From Serilophus lunatus (Eukaryota; Chordata; Aves; Passeriformes; Eurylaimidae): 64,000 nucleotides of DNA. Positions 1 to 12,700 of this stretch are shown piece after piece. The translations under genes and the position numbers were made by a program. The notes under the pieces are model-generated. The model worked only from the letters and a program-made list of their open reading frames with translations. It made no database searches and had not been told where the DNA came from. Within the stretch, counting starts at the first letter, position 1. Each line of letters begins with the position of its first letter. Location: NCBI GenBank assembly GCA_013399895.1, contig VXBA01001332.1, positions 1 through 64,000 on the forward strand. The letters are read 5' to 3'.

Positions 1-179
1 AGTAATAAAGTATTGGAATAGTTCTGTCCAGGGAGGTGATGGAATCACCATCCCTGGATGTGTTTAAAAAAAGGCTGGATGTGGCACTTGGTGACATGGT
101 CTAGTCTAGTCAAGGTGTTAGGGCAAGGGTTGGACTCGATGATCTTGGAGGTCTCTTCCAACCTAGTGATTCTGTGATA
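1..179 (+). mobile_element. CR1 LINE fragment, 3' end
   Basis: From about position 8 the sequence follows the well-known 3' end of avian CR1 non-LTR retrotransposons. Landmarks in order are a CAGGGAGGTGATGGAATCACC stretch (split here as CAGGGAGGTG and ATGGAATCACC), CCCTGGATGTG, AAGGCTGGATGTGGCACTT, GGTTGGACTCGATGATCTTG and GGTCTCTTCCAACC. It ends with a single remnant of the terminal ATTCTGTGAT-type short repeat. The piece is 5'-truncated, as most CR1 copies are, and it continues beyond the left edge of the window. It carries no coding capacity here. Many small differences from the consensus suggest an old insertion. Confidence 0.93.
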
Positions 180-2561
180 TAACTGTTGGTAACCACCAAA
201 ACCCTTATTTCCCTTTAAAATTTTCCAATTCGAAATTCACACACCTATGGGGGATGATCAGCTTTCAAGCAGTTGAACATGGCCCATTTTTGTGAAGATT
301 AGACAATTAAATCAACATTTTATAATTTTGCAAGCTGCAAAAAAAGGTAAAATAGCAGAGAAGAGAAGAGTCAGCTGGGCTGTATCCCTTACTGTGTTAT
401 AAAACATTGTAGCTTTGTGTGTGTGGAGCCAGGCATGTTAACTTGCCTGTCTTTCAGTGCAATTTGGAATCTATAAAACTGATTGAATTGGCTTCCTTAG
501 ATAGTTTTATCCTTTAACTGAATTCAAAGCTCAGAGAAATTCTGTTTATCTTAGCCCAGAACTCATAGCTGGATGTTTTGACTCTGTCAAATCATGAAAT
601 TATCTTATACAAAAATTGGGGAAGTTAACAGATAAATATGCTGGAATGATCCAAGCATTGTTTTGCATTTCCATTCAAGATAAATTTTCCTTGATTTTTG
701 GGATGTAAAGTCAATACTTTCTTTCAGGGGTTCTTCTAATCTTTAAATGTCCTGCTAATTTTTTCATTGCTCCTTCCTTCCTAGTCTGTTTGTATTTTCC
801 TAGGGAGCAGTGTTGGGGTTGTTGGGAGGGTGGGGGCACTTTGGTACAACACAACAACTTTGCTTGTTGTCAGCCCCCTCTTCAGCCTGTTCTAGTCTAT
901 TGGTAAAACTGTGACCAGCTGGTTCATAGCATCCTATAGCTGTTTTTATGATGACTTTATCCTTCTGTTTTCTCTGTGTTGCTGACAGAAGCATACTTTG
1001 AGCATTGAAAAAATAATGACATTGCTGAAGGGCTTTTAATAGCTCTGAAGACATCCAATTTAATAGTAAATTAATGAAATTGTATGAGTTGTATATTACT
1101 TTCTTATGGTTTGAAATTAAGTTTTTTAAAGTAGAATGTTTAATTGATTAAGAAACCACTTCAGAATGTGCAAAGAGGCTCCTTCTGCTCTTTACCTTTA
1201 AAAGTGACTTCTATTCAGTGAATTCATCAGCAGTGATTTGCTCTTACTCCTTTTTGGAGTCATGCTGTGATTCTCTGACTCTAAAAACTGTCATGTTGCT
1301 TGAATTCTGGATGATATCAAAATAGGAGTTCCAAAAGATTTCTTGGTATGAATAAGGATATCATAAGGCTGTCTTTTCAGTCACTCTAAGAAGAGCTAGA
1401 AGACTTCTTTCTCTTTCATTTCAAATAAAAGATAGTTCCTTATGGAAAAAAAAAGAATAGATTTGCTAAATGTGCTTATACCAGCTGTATCAGTGTAGCA
1501 TCTGCAATTGCCAAACTGATGTATCCAGTGTCAAGAAGTGTGAAAGAATTAGTATGGTTTCCTTGCCCTAGTGCAAAAATTCATTGGAATATGATGTGCT
1601 TGTTGTGCCACCTGCCTTTATAATACTACAAAATCAGACAGAAAGTATATGTTAAGTACTCTAAAGAGCTGCTAAATTATGTTCATGCTCTAAGAAACAT
1701 CTAGAGATTCCTGTTGCTTTTGCCTATAGATGGGCTATACAAAGCAAGCAGTTGAGTTTTAATGTGAGTTTTGCAATGGTGTACTTAAAAGGAGATTGGT
1801 TTGAAACATAAAACTTGTATTTATACTTTTTACAACCTTCAGTGAGAAAGGAATCGCTTATCTAAGTGGTGTTGTAATGGAAGTAAGCTGAACCCAACTC
1901 TTTCTCAAAAGGGAAAAAGCCCAAATGAAAGTTAATTATTATTGGGTTACCCTTAGGTCACTGTCCAAATACCTGTGCCTCCATCTTTGTGGAACTCCAT
2001 TGCCACCAACAGGACTCTACATAGATCTGTGCACTGTGGAGCACATCCGAAAATTGATGTCTCTCTTGATATCCTAGTTCCTTGATTTTTCTTAAAGCAG
2101 GAGATGCACATATCTTTGTGCATATTCACAAAGCTCTGAAGCATTGCCCCTTTAATTTATATTTGCTGTTGATATTTCTCTTTCCAACTTGCCTGACTAT
2201 TCTAAGCAATGCTCAGTGTAAAGTTTTCTGAGACTACTTTATGAAATTATCCAAAAAAGATTTCTTAACAGATTTTCCCATCTCATCTTTTGCAGTTACC
2301 TTAAAGTCTCACCTTGCTGACAAGCTTCAAGCACACGTCCTAGTTTGCAAAATTGCACTTACTAAAATAACCATTAATCATGATCATGTTGCTTTTACCA
2401 GCTGCATTGAACAAAAAGCTGCTTCATTGTCATAGGAGCATCTCTGCCTGGAGGATTTTTAGTGTGGTCTTACTCCTCACCATCTGGGACAGAGCTGGTT
2501 CTCTATGGTGCAACTGTTTGCAACTCGTCAGTTGTGACATCTTTGAACATATTATGGCAAT

Positions 2562-2581
2562 TGAGAGAGAGACAGACAGAC
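2562..2581. repeat. Short (GA)/(GACA) microsatellite
   Basis: A run of GAGAGAGAGA followed by three GACA-type units. It is too short to have an obvious role and is probably slippage-derived. Confidence 0.8.
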
Positions 2582-5500
2582 ATTAGGCTGGGATAAAAAT
2601 AAATGTAATGATGTCAAAAGGAATATTAAAAGTATGACAGATCATCGTGAGTGAGAGGTAAGAGTGGCAGGATCTTACAGGATTTATGTATTTTTCTAAT
2701 TTTTATTTCTTTTTTTCATTATGAATTTCTGAGTGTTATAGCTCATTAAAAAGTGTCAACTCTTACAAATAACTGTAGGAAAACGGACATTTAGGTTACC
2801 TTCTATCAGCCTTTGTTTAAAAAGAGCCACTGAAAGTGAATCTTCAACACCTCCCCTTAGCTGCTCCTACAAAAAAGACCCACTGCAGTTTCAGAAACCC
2901 GAGTGGGAAAGTTATGGTAAAGTTTAGATGTGATTCTGTGGCTGTATTTTTATTGGATAGAATAATACTATACTTAAAAAAGGATGAGTTACTATTTTTT
3001 CCTTTATTTTACAAGCCTTTTGATAGGTAACGCCTTTTTTATATCCTCTGCTTAGCACTGTGCTGTGATTAGAAAAGTGTAACAGTGTGTGTTTTTCAGA
3101 GATACTCAGAGACATTCAGTTAACAGTCTCCTCAAAATAACAAGGCTCAGTACAGTTCATACAGAGAGAGAGCTCCTATCCCTGCCTGCCCATGACGTTC
3201 TACTCCACTGAAAATGCGTTTGAAAATATTTCTGTCAGCACAGCTCCTGAGTGAGGGGGATGTTGCTCTCACATTACATAAGATGACTAAACCCAAAGGT
3301 CTCAGTTCTGCAGTTAATCCCTGTGATGGGGTTTTCATTAACTTTATCCAGTGTCTTTATGAGCATGGAGTCTGCATCATCGTCTTACCTCATTGTATTT
3401 TTGAATGAGATGGCTGCCAGAACTTGCGAGCTCAGAGCAGGTAACAGCATCCTTCTGGGGGAGGTGACGACATTCCTACTGAATTCAGTAGCCTCCGTGT
3501 TCCTTGGCAAGACCACAGTACAAATATAATACAGCTGTTGATTTAAATGAACGCTAGGATATTTCAGGGATTTTTTTCATGAAGATAGCTGGTCTAGGTT
3601 AAAGCATAGTAGTGAAAGCCTAGTGTTCATAGCAGAAATAACTGGCTGTGCTGCAAGAGGCTTAATGTTTGCTGTCATGGAAACCTGTTGCCTTGGAACG
3701 TGACTAATGAGACACAGGCTGAGGGAAAGAAAGGAAGAAGGTATTCTTGAAATTATCGTTCAGCAAACCCCGAGCAAGACCAGCAGTATTCATTATCATT
3801 AGTTGTTGTTATTTCAGATTCTGTTATCTAGTTCACTTAACCTTGTGTTTTTATTTGTTTACTCAACAGCTCTTGTAACCACATGTTTTCATGAAAAGAA
3901 AATAGTTCAAAAGTAATTCTTTGGTTGTCTAGAAATAAGTATCATCCTATTTGCATTCCTGTCTCCCAGTACACTACAAAATTTGTTCAACTTTTGTGGA
4001 ACAGACACACTGAAGACAAACTTATGGCTGGTTTGGAATGCCCCAGTAAACCAGGAGACAGTAGCAGCTTAGCTGAGGATTTCTGTCTTTGATTGTAGGT
4101 TCAAAGACAGCCCAGGATATGAGATCAGGAACATTTCTGTGTACTTACTGATATGGAGAAATCTGGTTACCCCTCTGTATCAGTGTGCTAACATTGCTGC
4201 TCTCTAATGCTGAAAGGAAACTTGTTGTGGGGAGACATATTTGAAGTATTTTAAAATTGATTTCACCCTTCTGTCACCTCCTTTTAAAATTCCCACTGAG
4301 AATTCTCTCTTGTGGAGTTCCTACTCCAAACCCTATTCATATCATTACACACCAGATTCTGGAGAACAGAGTGCTGATGTTTTGTTCCTTAGAGGTGAAT
4401 TTTATGTGTCTGTTGTGAAAAACAATGCTGAATGTAGAATCCCTGGTTACACAGGGTGACACATTCATTAGAGTTTGCCGTGGATTTCGGCTGCTCTCTG
4501 GACCAGGATCTTGCATGAATCAATTGTCAGCAGCTTTAAGTCTCACGCTTCAGGGTCCTACAAGCTCACGGTGAGGAGCCAGCCCTGGCTGAACTGAGCC
4601 AAAAATGACAAGTCACGGAGGAACATCTTCACTGAAGTTTCAGGTGAAAGAATTTGTTCTTTTATATTTCTCGGGAGAGCTTGGAATGTGTTCCTAGATG
4701 AGTATTATGCTGGATAACAGCTCTGAAAGCACAATATGACAATATGGCAAGAAGGAAATATTCTAGGAAAAAGAACAAAGAGATGGCTAGGTTTGTAAGC
4801 TGACAGCTGCATTTGGGGCAAAGGAGGGTTTTTTCTGGTGTCTGTTGTCAGGGACAAGGTGGCTCTTCCTTGTTCCCAGAGGGAAAACTGGCTTGGGTAA
4901 TCAGCTCTTGTTTGGCAACAGCTGACACAAAGTGTTATGTTGGCAATGACAAGAATGTTCTGCTGGCAAAAAGGTACTGCAGAGGCCAGTGAAATATCAT
5001 AAATTATTTTTAAATGCGATAAAACATTGATTCATTCTGGTTGGGTTAATATGAGGAAACAGCGACATTTAACATGACAGTTCTGTGAATGATGATGAAA
5101 ATAATTAGTATGTCAAAAAGGTTATGTTGTAATGTATATTCCAGTGTTTATATTTAATTCTGTCACAAGAATGGAAAGACTAGAACCTCAAGAAATGTTG
5201 TTCATCTTTCAGTCTCAGGCAGGATCAGCTGCACTTAAATTGAATCTGAGTGATGTTTTTCCAACTAATTCAAATCAGCCTGTAGTGCTGATTCCAAAAC
5301 ATTCTTGGACTATCTGCCCTGAAACTAAACTCCCCCTCTGTTGAAATGCTTTTCTTGATGCCAGCTCCTTTACTGTGACATAAGCCCAGTACTACTTGTG
5401 ATATCAAGCACAGATAGAGAAAAAACCCTATTACACTGCCCTGTGCAGCAGCACTTGAAGGGGTTCTCGGTTTTCTGTCTGACTCCCAGGTGCTCAGGAG

Positions 5501-5784
5501 CAGTGAAATACAAGGCTAGCTGTTCCTCCAGAGAGGAGTATTGAGTGGTTTTAACTTTAGTTCTGTTGTGTGAACCATATTCAGTTGTGGCTGATGAGTA
5601 GCTGGTCAGAAAGTTTAAACAGCCAACTAAATTGATGAAAATCAGAAGCACAATTCCTTTCTCTTTCTCCTGTTTTCTTTCACTCTTAACTGCTCAAAAC
5701 AGCTTTGTGTGAGGCCTGGATTAAAACAAGTACTTTGAGGGTGTCCTCTGTTACAAAGAAAGCTCCGACTGCTTTAATGAGGTA

Positions 5785-5800
5785 CCTGAGGTACCTCAGG
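5785..5800. repeat. Perfect 16-bp palindrome
   Basis: CCTGAGGTACCTCAGG equals its own reverse complement. It lies in a local duplication in which GAGGTACCT occurs twice in tandem (from 5779), so two GGTACC sites lie 9 bp apart. It could be a dimeric factor site or simply the product of the local duplication. No gene is adjacent. Confidence 0.85.
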
Positions 5801-7540
5801 TTGAGGCTTTAAATTATGCCCCCCTGCCTGGCTGTCTCAGCACTGGGGAAACAGCTATTTCCTTTCAGAGGCAGGAAAAGTGGAGCTCTTTTCACTGTTA
5901 CAACATTGGAATCATGCTTTAAGACAAAACTAATGAGAAATAAAGTTTGTTTAAATTCTAACAGGTTCTCTGTGTGGGATGAGGTTCTCACATAAAATTT
6001 TCCAGCTAGAAAGCAGTGGAAGAGTTCACCTCTGACAGGCAGGGCTCTTCTGGAGGGCAGAAAACTTGAAATATTAAATGGGGTGTGGTTTGAAGCCAAG
6101 ACAAACAGTGAAGGGAAGCATTGCCAAAGGGATGATTTCTGTCTTCCTGGCTTCTCCTCTGGGGTGCTGGGGCACAGCAGGGCACAGCTGCAGCCTGGTG
6201 CCTGCAGAGGGGAGAGAGGAACTGCACACATTTCTGTGCCTTTTCCAAAGACAGGGTGCACAGCCTGCAACAGACCCAAAAATACCAGTGTTGGTTGGGC
6301 AGACTGGGTTGGCCTCTAGACCTGTGCAGAGGTCACCTGTGCTCATCTCTTGTCCCCAAGGTCTGTTGTGCCCTGCCAGGCCTTGCTGAGCACCCTACCA
6401 AGCATCCCACTGAGGCGAGCCAGGAAGAACCCCACTTTTAGGTCTAGCTTACTGGAGCTTTTGCATGGCACTGTTGGCTTGGCTGGAGCACAGACCTGCA
6501 GTTTAATAAAACATGGGTGTGCTACCAGGTAAGACTCTGCTTCAGAAACATACACCAGCTTAAAATGCTTTTACTCTAAATTCTTTTCCTGCATGAGAAG
6601 GGCTAAGAGCACATGTGGACAGCTGGACTCTGAGAGTGTGTGGTGGGCAGGTTAGTCCTGTTCAGCATGTAAGTGCCCTTACAGTGTCCCAAGATGTTGC
6701 ATTGACTTCCAGAAGAAATGGGAAATTAAATCCTTTGGGACAGCAGGAAGAGTGAAAGGGCTGGTTGGGAAACACAAGGGTTTGCTGTTGATTGTTTTGT
6801 CCTGCTATGCATTAACAGGCAGCCTGTGCATCCTGTACAAAGATTATCCGAAGTATTACAGTCACATTGGAGCATCCAGTTCTCTCCCAAAGAATGGGAA
6901 AAATCTGAGACCCTAAATATTTGCAGATTACTGTGGTAAAAGTAACAGAAAAGCAAAGGGATATTTAAAGAGGGAAGAGAAGCTCTGTTTTCCTTCTGTT
7001 CCTTAACAGAAATACCACATTTTCTTCTAAGAAGGTACTGATGGCAAATATGGGGCTGTTAAGGGGTTTCTGTCATTTTTTTAAGTAATGACTTTCTGTT
7101 AGCAGCCGAGGGCTGTGTGTGTGAAGCCAAGCAGAAATAGTGTGGCACAAGTAAACAGTGAAAGTGCTTACTCCTTCCATTCTGCTCCAAGGTGATCCTG
7201 GCCAGGAGCAGGAGGGAGGTCCTCCAGGTTTTTGGCATGCAGCTTCCTCTTGGCACAGCTTGTGCAGATCTCTTAGTCAGGGATGGCAGCCAAGAGCATT
7301 AGAGAAGTCTTCAGTGCCAGCTGGTGGCAGGAGTGAAAGACAGACTCCCCTGCTTCCAGTGTCCCTGCAGGAGCAGGACAAAGAGGGTGAGCCACCCTAC
7401 TCCAGAGGGAGAGACTTTTAGAAGAAGGAAGAATGAGAAGAGGATCTTCAGATGCAGTCTCCACACCGTTTGGCGAGGGATAGTTTCAGTAGTGTTATCC
7501 ACAGCTTTCCCTCATTCTGCTTTTTATTTCTGCATGGCCA

Positions 7541-7670
7541 CTGCCCCCACTCTCTCTTTACCACTTTTTTTTGCAAACCTTCCATGTTTTCTCCAGCCTT
7601 TTTTTTTTTTTCTTCCTTTTCCTGATGTCTGTTCTTTGTCTCTTGTCTCTTCCTTTCTTCACTTTTAACT
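7541..7670 (+). repeat. Pyrimidine-rich tract with T13 run
   Basis: About 130 bases are mostly C and T on the plus strand, with a T13 run at 7599-7611 and CT-rich segments on either side. Such tracts can be slippage products or parts of splice acceptors. There is no recognisable exon next to it, so I call it low-complexity sequence. Confidence 0.75.
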
Positions 7671-8654
7671 GACTTTCCACAGAGGGAAGGAAAGGCTCTA
7701 TCTCTCCAGGGAAGGCAGAGCAGTGGAGCCCAGGAGCTGTGTTCTGCTCAGCCCTCAGTTCCTGCTGATGGCACTTCTGCAACCTTTTCCTCTCTTCTCT
7801 TTTCCTTGTGTATTTCTGCCAAGAATGCAAAGTCTTTTGGAAAACTTTGTTTGAGGAATGACCACATTTCTGATATTGTGTTCCCCAGTTCTTGTTCTTA
7901 AGTAATTGCAATGATTGGTCTAAATTAGGTGAATTTTGCAGTATGTGATGGTTTGCATAGGGTGTTACTGCACTAGATCAGATAGCAGCTCAGTGCTTTT
8001 CCAAACATAACTGTTATTTGCCATCCAAATATCAGAAGTCTTCGGTGCTAATCAATTCTAGAAGAATGAGCACTCCCATTTTAGTATGCTGTGTTGCCCA
8101 GTGTTAACTCGGACACCCAGGGGACATTTTTGCTGTGAACTTTCCATCTCTTTGCTGCATGTCTATGTGAGAAAACTCCTGATTCGGACTACAGATAGAC
8201 AGAGACCCCATAGAAAAATGAACAGTTAAACCGAGTCAAGGCTGAGAATACTAACAATGCCAAAAGGTCAGACAGGAAGCTCATTTCACACCAAAGTGAC
8301 AGAAAGAGAGTGTTAATTATTTTTAAATAGAAGTGTGTTGGGCAAAGGCTGGTGTCATGGCAACTCTCAGCCTGTGTGTAACACTGGTTTTTTTCTGCAC
8401 CTTTTCTGTTACAAGTGTTTGGTCAGTCATTTCAGTCATCCTTGGGCTTTCATACCGTACCTGTGGCCTGACCAGGTCTGAGGGAAAGGCGCAGGTGGGA
8501 GCACAGCCATATTCCAGCAGCATTTTCCATCTCCAGCCCAAACCCCACGTGTGCGGATGGCCCCACATTGCCACGTGCTCTTTGCAAACCTCCACTTTAC
8601 TCCTTAGTTGACTGACTTTAGTGAAGAGATTGAGCTAACAGCAGTGTTTCTGCT

Positions 8655-8850
8655 TCCAACGCCATGCAGGGGAGGTCGAGAGTCGCGAGCTGTAAGTGAT
8701 GCTACCCTCCAGGCAGCCGGGATCGGAGCTAAATATATCTGTCTCCTGCCTGGCCCGGCCGCTGGCAGCTGAGGAGCGCGGCTGCTGTCTGGGATGCCCT
8801 GCCGCGGGAGCCGGCCCGGAGGAGGCTGGGGCTCGGCTGTGCCGCCGAAA
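8655..8850. promoter_or_regulatory. Small CpG island, candidate promoter or enhancer
   Basis: Seventeen CG dinucleotides fall between 8660 and 8847 in DNA that is clearly GC-rich, while the surrounding kilobases are AT-rich and CpG-poor. Examples are the GTCGCGAG block at 8683, the CCCGGCCGC block at 8754 and the GCCGCCGAA block at 8842. On the plus strand a consensus splice donor, GTAAGTG, starts at 8692 inside the island. Unmethylated CpG islands usually mark promoters, but no gene is recognised beside it. It could start a noncoding RNA, act as a distal element, or be a remnant. The promoter reading is inference. Confidence 0.5.
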
Positions 8851-9699
8851 GCTAGCTGAGAAGATAAGGGATCACAGATGTTAGTAATTAATCCCACGTA
8901 AGAGCTACATCTCAAGATACCCAGCTTGTTCCCCTCTCCATCACTTTGCAGGGGTTTTTGGGTAAAATGCTGTGGTCCATGAGACAGGACTTGCAGCCTG
9001 GAGTAACAATCTGAATTTTAACTACAGAGAAACAGCCCCTCGCTCTCTAGGTTACCCCTTCTGCTTTTAACTTTGATGGCACCAGACCCAATTCAGGGCT
9101 GTGTTCGTCTATGAGTTTTCTATGTCTTCACATTTCAGCACGACTTCAGCAAGGCACGCAGGAGAGGAGAGGGTCTGGAATTTGGCAGCACTGGACTTAC
9201 TGATGCTTCTCTGCATGTCTGTTCGAGCACACTTAATGGGTGTTACTGGGCAGTATTATTTGAGCAATTTCAGGAACTGATTAATTGCTACTTTGGGTCG
9301 TGTCAACATCTTGTGAAAGTCCTCCCACCTCACTGGGAGTGTGGAGGGAGCCAGGACATGGTGTGCTGAGTGCCCTGCTGAGCAAGAAGCATTCCTGAGA
9401 GATGCACGAGCAGGGTTTACCAGAAGGCCTAATGCTGGGGGTTTGTTTTGATTTTTGAGTCAGTACCTAAGAAGTCAACTTGCCTAAAGAAGTGATTTAT
9501 GGTTTTAGTATGCAACGGAAAGTTTACCCTTTGAAGGAGCTGTTGGTGCATGTGCATGGTGTAGCTCTCCAGGCAGCAGCAAGGATGACCCCTGACCAAA
9601 CCCCGTGTGTTTGGGAGGAAGTTCAGGCTGTTATGTTGATACCTTTTTTTATCTTTTTAATGAAACCTCCTTCCTGCCATTTCAGAGGAGAGGAGGGTT

Positions 9700-9722
9700 T
9701 GACGTCATGTGCTGATGAGTCA
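9700..9722. promoter_or_regulatory. Perfect CRE next to perfect AP-1 site
   Basis: The full palindromic cyclic-AMP response element TGACGTCA lies at 9700-9707, and the consensus AP-1/TRE site TGAGTCA at 9716-9722. Their starts are 16 bp apart, so the sites face nearly the same side after about one and a half helical turns. CREB/ATF and Fos/Jun families bind these motifs. The mammalian SCG2 promoter is known for a proximal CRE, but this copy lies about 29 kb upstream of the coding exon, so it could only be a distal element or belong to another transcript. Function is inferred from the motif match only. Confidence 0.45.
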
Positions 9723-12700
9723 CTGCTTTTAACAGGCCAGCAAGCAGGGATTGAGAGTGCTGTCTGGAGCAGCTGCTCTGTTAATCATTCACAAAAAGCC
9801 CAGAGAAAGCTCAAGGGGAATGCTTGTGAATAATTAAATTTCTGTTTTCATTATGAAGACGCAGTTGATTTACCTGGATCTGCTAGAATCTAGGTATGGA
9901 AAGTGAGTGAGGAGGACAATGATCTCACTGATTTGTTGATATCACTGTAAATAGCTTTTTAGATAGTCACTGGTGTCAGTCAAGCATATATATATATGAT
10001 TTAACAATGTCATGCAGTGTTTATGTAATACAGCTCCGACCATCAGCTACATTTCACTTGCTGCAACCACTTCAACCACACCCATGTTTTCTAGAAGAGA
10101 GTTACTGGGGAAGTAAATGCCCTTGGTAGGGCAAAACATGGATTTTACTGAAAAGCTGGGTTTCTGCCATATTTCATAGTCTAAAGTTGTGTACTGTCAA
10201 AGGAAGCAGAGTTGGCCAGGTTTGTTCACTGACGGTTCTCATGCTCATAAGCAGTATCTTGACAAAAGATTCTGCACTTATCATTGTGATGAGCTTTAAA
10301 CTTCAGTTGCCATCAAGGAGTTCATTAGATTCTGCTTTGGATGAGGAGGACTGATACTTCAGACAAGATCCAAACTGGATAAATTCCTAAATGGTGTATT
10401 ATTCACTGCTCAACTCCTCCTCTCTAGGTTGTTTAAGCGTCTTAGACAAGAGCTGCTGCCTTTTACTCGGAGGTAAAATAAGATGGACAGTTTTACTCCC
10501 AGACCAATCCCATCCCATGAATGGTCAGTTGAAGCTGCTTTAGAACAGAAGGATGCTGCTTGGCCTGGACAAAATTTTAGGTTTAGCTTCACCTACACAG
10601 ATGGAGTGCTGGGACCATGGGGGGTGTGGGATTGCTTACAAACATTGACTTTAATTACCTATACACTGTGAGTAGAAGGTTATTATGTCTATCAGATGAA
10701 TAATGAGAAAGAAAATCCACACTACAAAATCATTTGATAAACCTTCCTGTCTTTGGGCATGGTTTTCATGGATTGGTGAAATCCCACAGATATGTAAGCA
10801 GAACCTAATTAGCTACAGCCATTGCAAGAGCAAAGTTTGAAATAATTGGTTGAAAACAGAATTATGTTTTCATCTTTCAGCACTGTGGCCAATTTACTGT
10901 GGGTTTCTTAAATTGATTAGTAGGAAAGTTTAACTGATCATATCAACTTCTCCATAGACACATTAGCACCAAATTCTAAAGCTTATCACAGTAAAATGCA
11001 TTTATTCAATGTGCTGCAGTGTTCTTGATGGATGAGAAAAAATGTTGGCAGATGAAACTAGATAATATCACTGTGGAAGAGAGAGTTATCTTAGAACTCC
11101 AATAGGTGATGATCTGCTGTTTTGTAATGAGATGATTTCCAGAGCCCACTTCTCATGCTGCAGGTACAATGGCCAGTCTGGACCCTTTCAGAAGAGTTGG
11201 CCTCACTCCCTGGATAGGTACAGGCCTCCTGGTGGAGTAGGAGGGTGGGGTGGCTATTAAGATATTTGGGGGGGACAGCAAAGGACTAGTAGAGATTATA
11301 TGTGACACCTTATGACAGGGAACAGGGGAGTTCATTGGACTGGATTGAAATCAAGGACACCAGCAACAGGCTGACTGTCCCGATCTGAGAAACCAGAGCC
11401 AGAAGGATGAGGAGAGTGGTGAGCTAAATTGCCAGGTGAGATGTAGCTCTTTAAGAGCAGCAGAAGTAGAGGTAAATGAAAGCCAGAGGAGCATTGGAAA
11501 GGCTTCTTTACGGACTTGCAGAAACTGGCATCAGTGGAGAAAGCAGGAGGAATCCAGAGGCTGATCTGGCTCTTTCCCAAGAGGACTAGAGGTGAACCTG
11601 AGAAGTGGTGGGTGCTGGGACCCGGACAGCTGATGTGTCAGTCTGGTCCGTTTGAGGTTGTTAAGATTTGTGTGTTTTCTGTAAGTAAATGAGAGATGGT
11701 GAGTGTACCATGTCATAGCACAGGAGACTAGCTATGGAGATATTGGGAAGAAACTGGGACTAAAGTGGGAGGGCAGGATGGGAAAGCCAGTTATGCTGAG
11801 CACTTTTCACGAAGATGACCTGGTGTCTACAGGAGGCATGGGAGGGGAAATTTTGGACTTCACATACCAGAGCAGCAGTAATGATGAAATCTTAAGTGAG
11901 CAAATCACATTGCTTGCAGATGGAGCCCAGGTTGTATGGCATGCAATAATAATGAAGGTCTTCTTTCAGAGCAGAGCTGCTAGCAACAATTGAGGAATAT
12001 TGAAAATAGGGGAAATCAAACAGGAACTTACAAAGTATCAGAATAAAACAAAATCAAAAGGAGAAAAGCAGTTAAAATCTAAAAAGAACACTGTTTCTGA
12101 GGCCTCATGTTGAATGTTGATTCTACAAAAGATGCTTTTTTTTTAGTTGCTCATTAAAAAGGGTCCTACTGAAGAGCTGTTGTTCCCTGGGAAATCAAAT
12201 GTATTGTGCAGTCAAATATCATACTAAAAAAGAAAAGGATTTCTGGAAAGATGTGGATGCAAGACAGCAATAAATTCTGAAGAGTTTGTTAAAAGCCACA
12301 CAGAGAAATTGGCTGTGTGATGTGTGTTACAACACTGAGAAGCCATTAGCAACGAGAAATCTGGGACACCAAATCCTGAGTCTGCACGTGATCCTGAGCA
12401 CCTGGGAGCCTCTGAGCTCCCTCTCCTGCAGTCCTTGCCATGTGGATAAGGACAGCTGATGGCCTTTGCTCTGACATTTCTATGACTGGAAGCATTCTCT
12501 GTGGGAAGGGCTGGCAGGTTTAAAAACCAGTTTGAAAATTGTCCTTGTTCTCCAGACATATTTTTTCTCCTATTGTGAAGCAAGTATAGTTTTTTTAAAA
12601 AAATAATTGATTCAGCCAGCCATTTAATTTTTTGCTTTCTGTACTCAGGAAAAATGTGATTTTGTCTGGAAAAGTAAAAATTAGAGAAAGATTAACACAA

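Larger units (their letters stand above)
181..8640. other. Intergenic noncoding DNA
   Basis: No gene is recognised in this stretch. Open frames on both strands are short, begin at arbitrary codons, and encode nothing resembling a known protein. Slightly GC-richer patches (about 6080-6450 and 7150-7450) give overlapping frames on both strands, which is expected from composition alone. Small simple repeats and one palindrome are listed separately. In mammals the 5' side of SCG2 faces AP1S3; no AP1S3-like exon was seen, but a short exon could be missed by eye. Confidence 0.7.

Noticed and set aside
11218..11240. Possible CTCF site (reverse strand CCACCAGGAGGC)
   Set aside because: Two mismatches in the core and no supporting context; a match of this quality is expected by chance in 64 kb.
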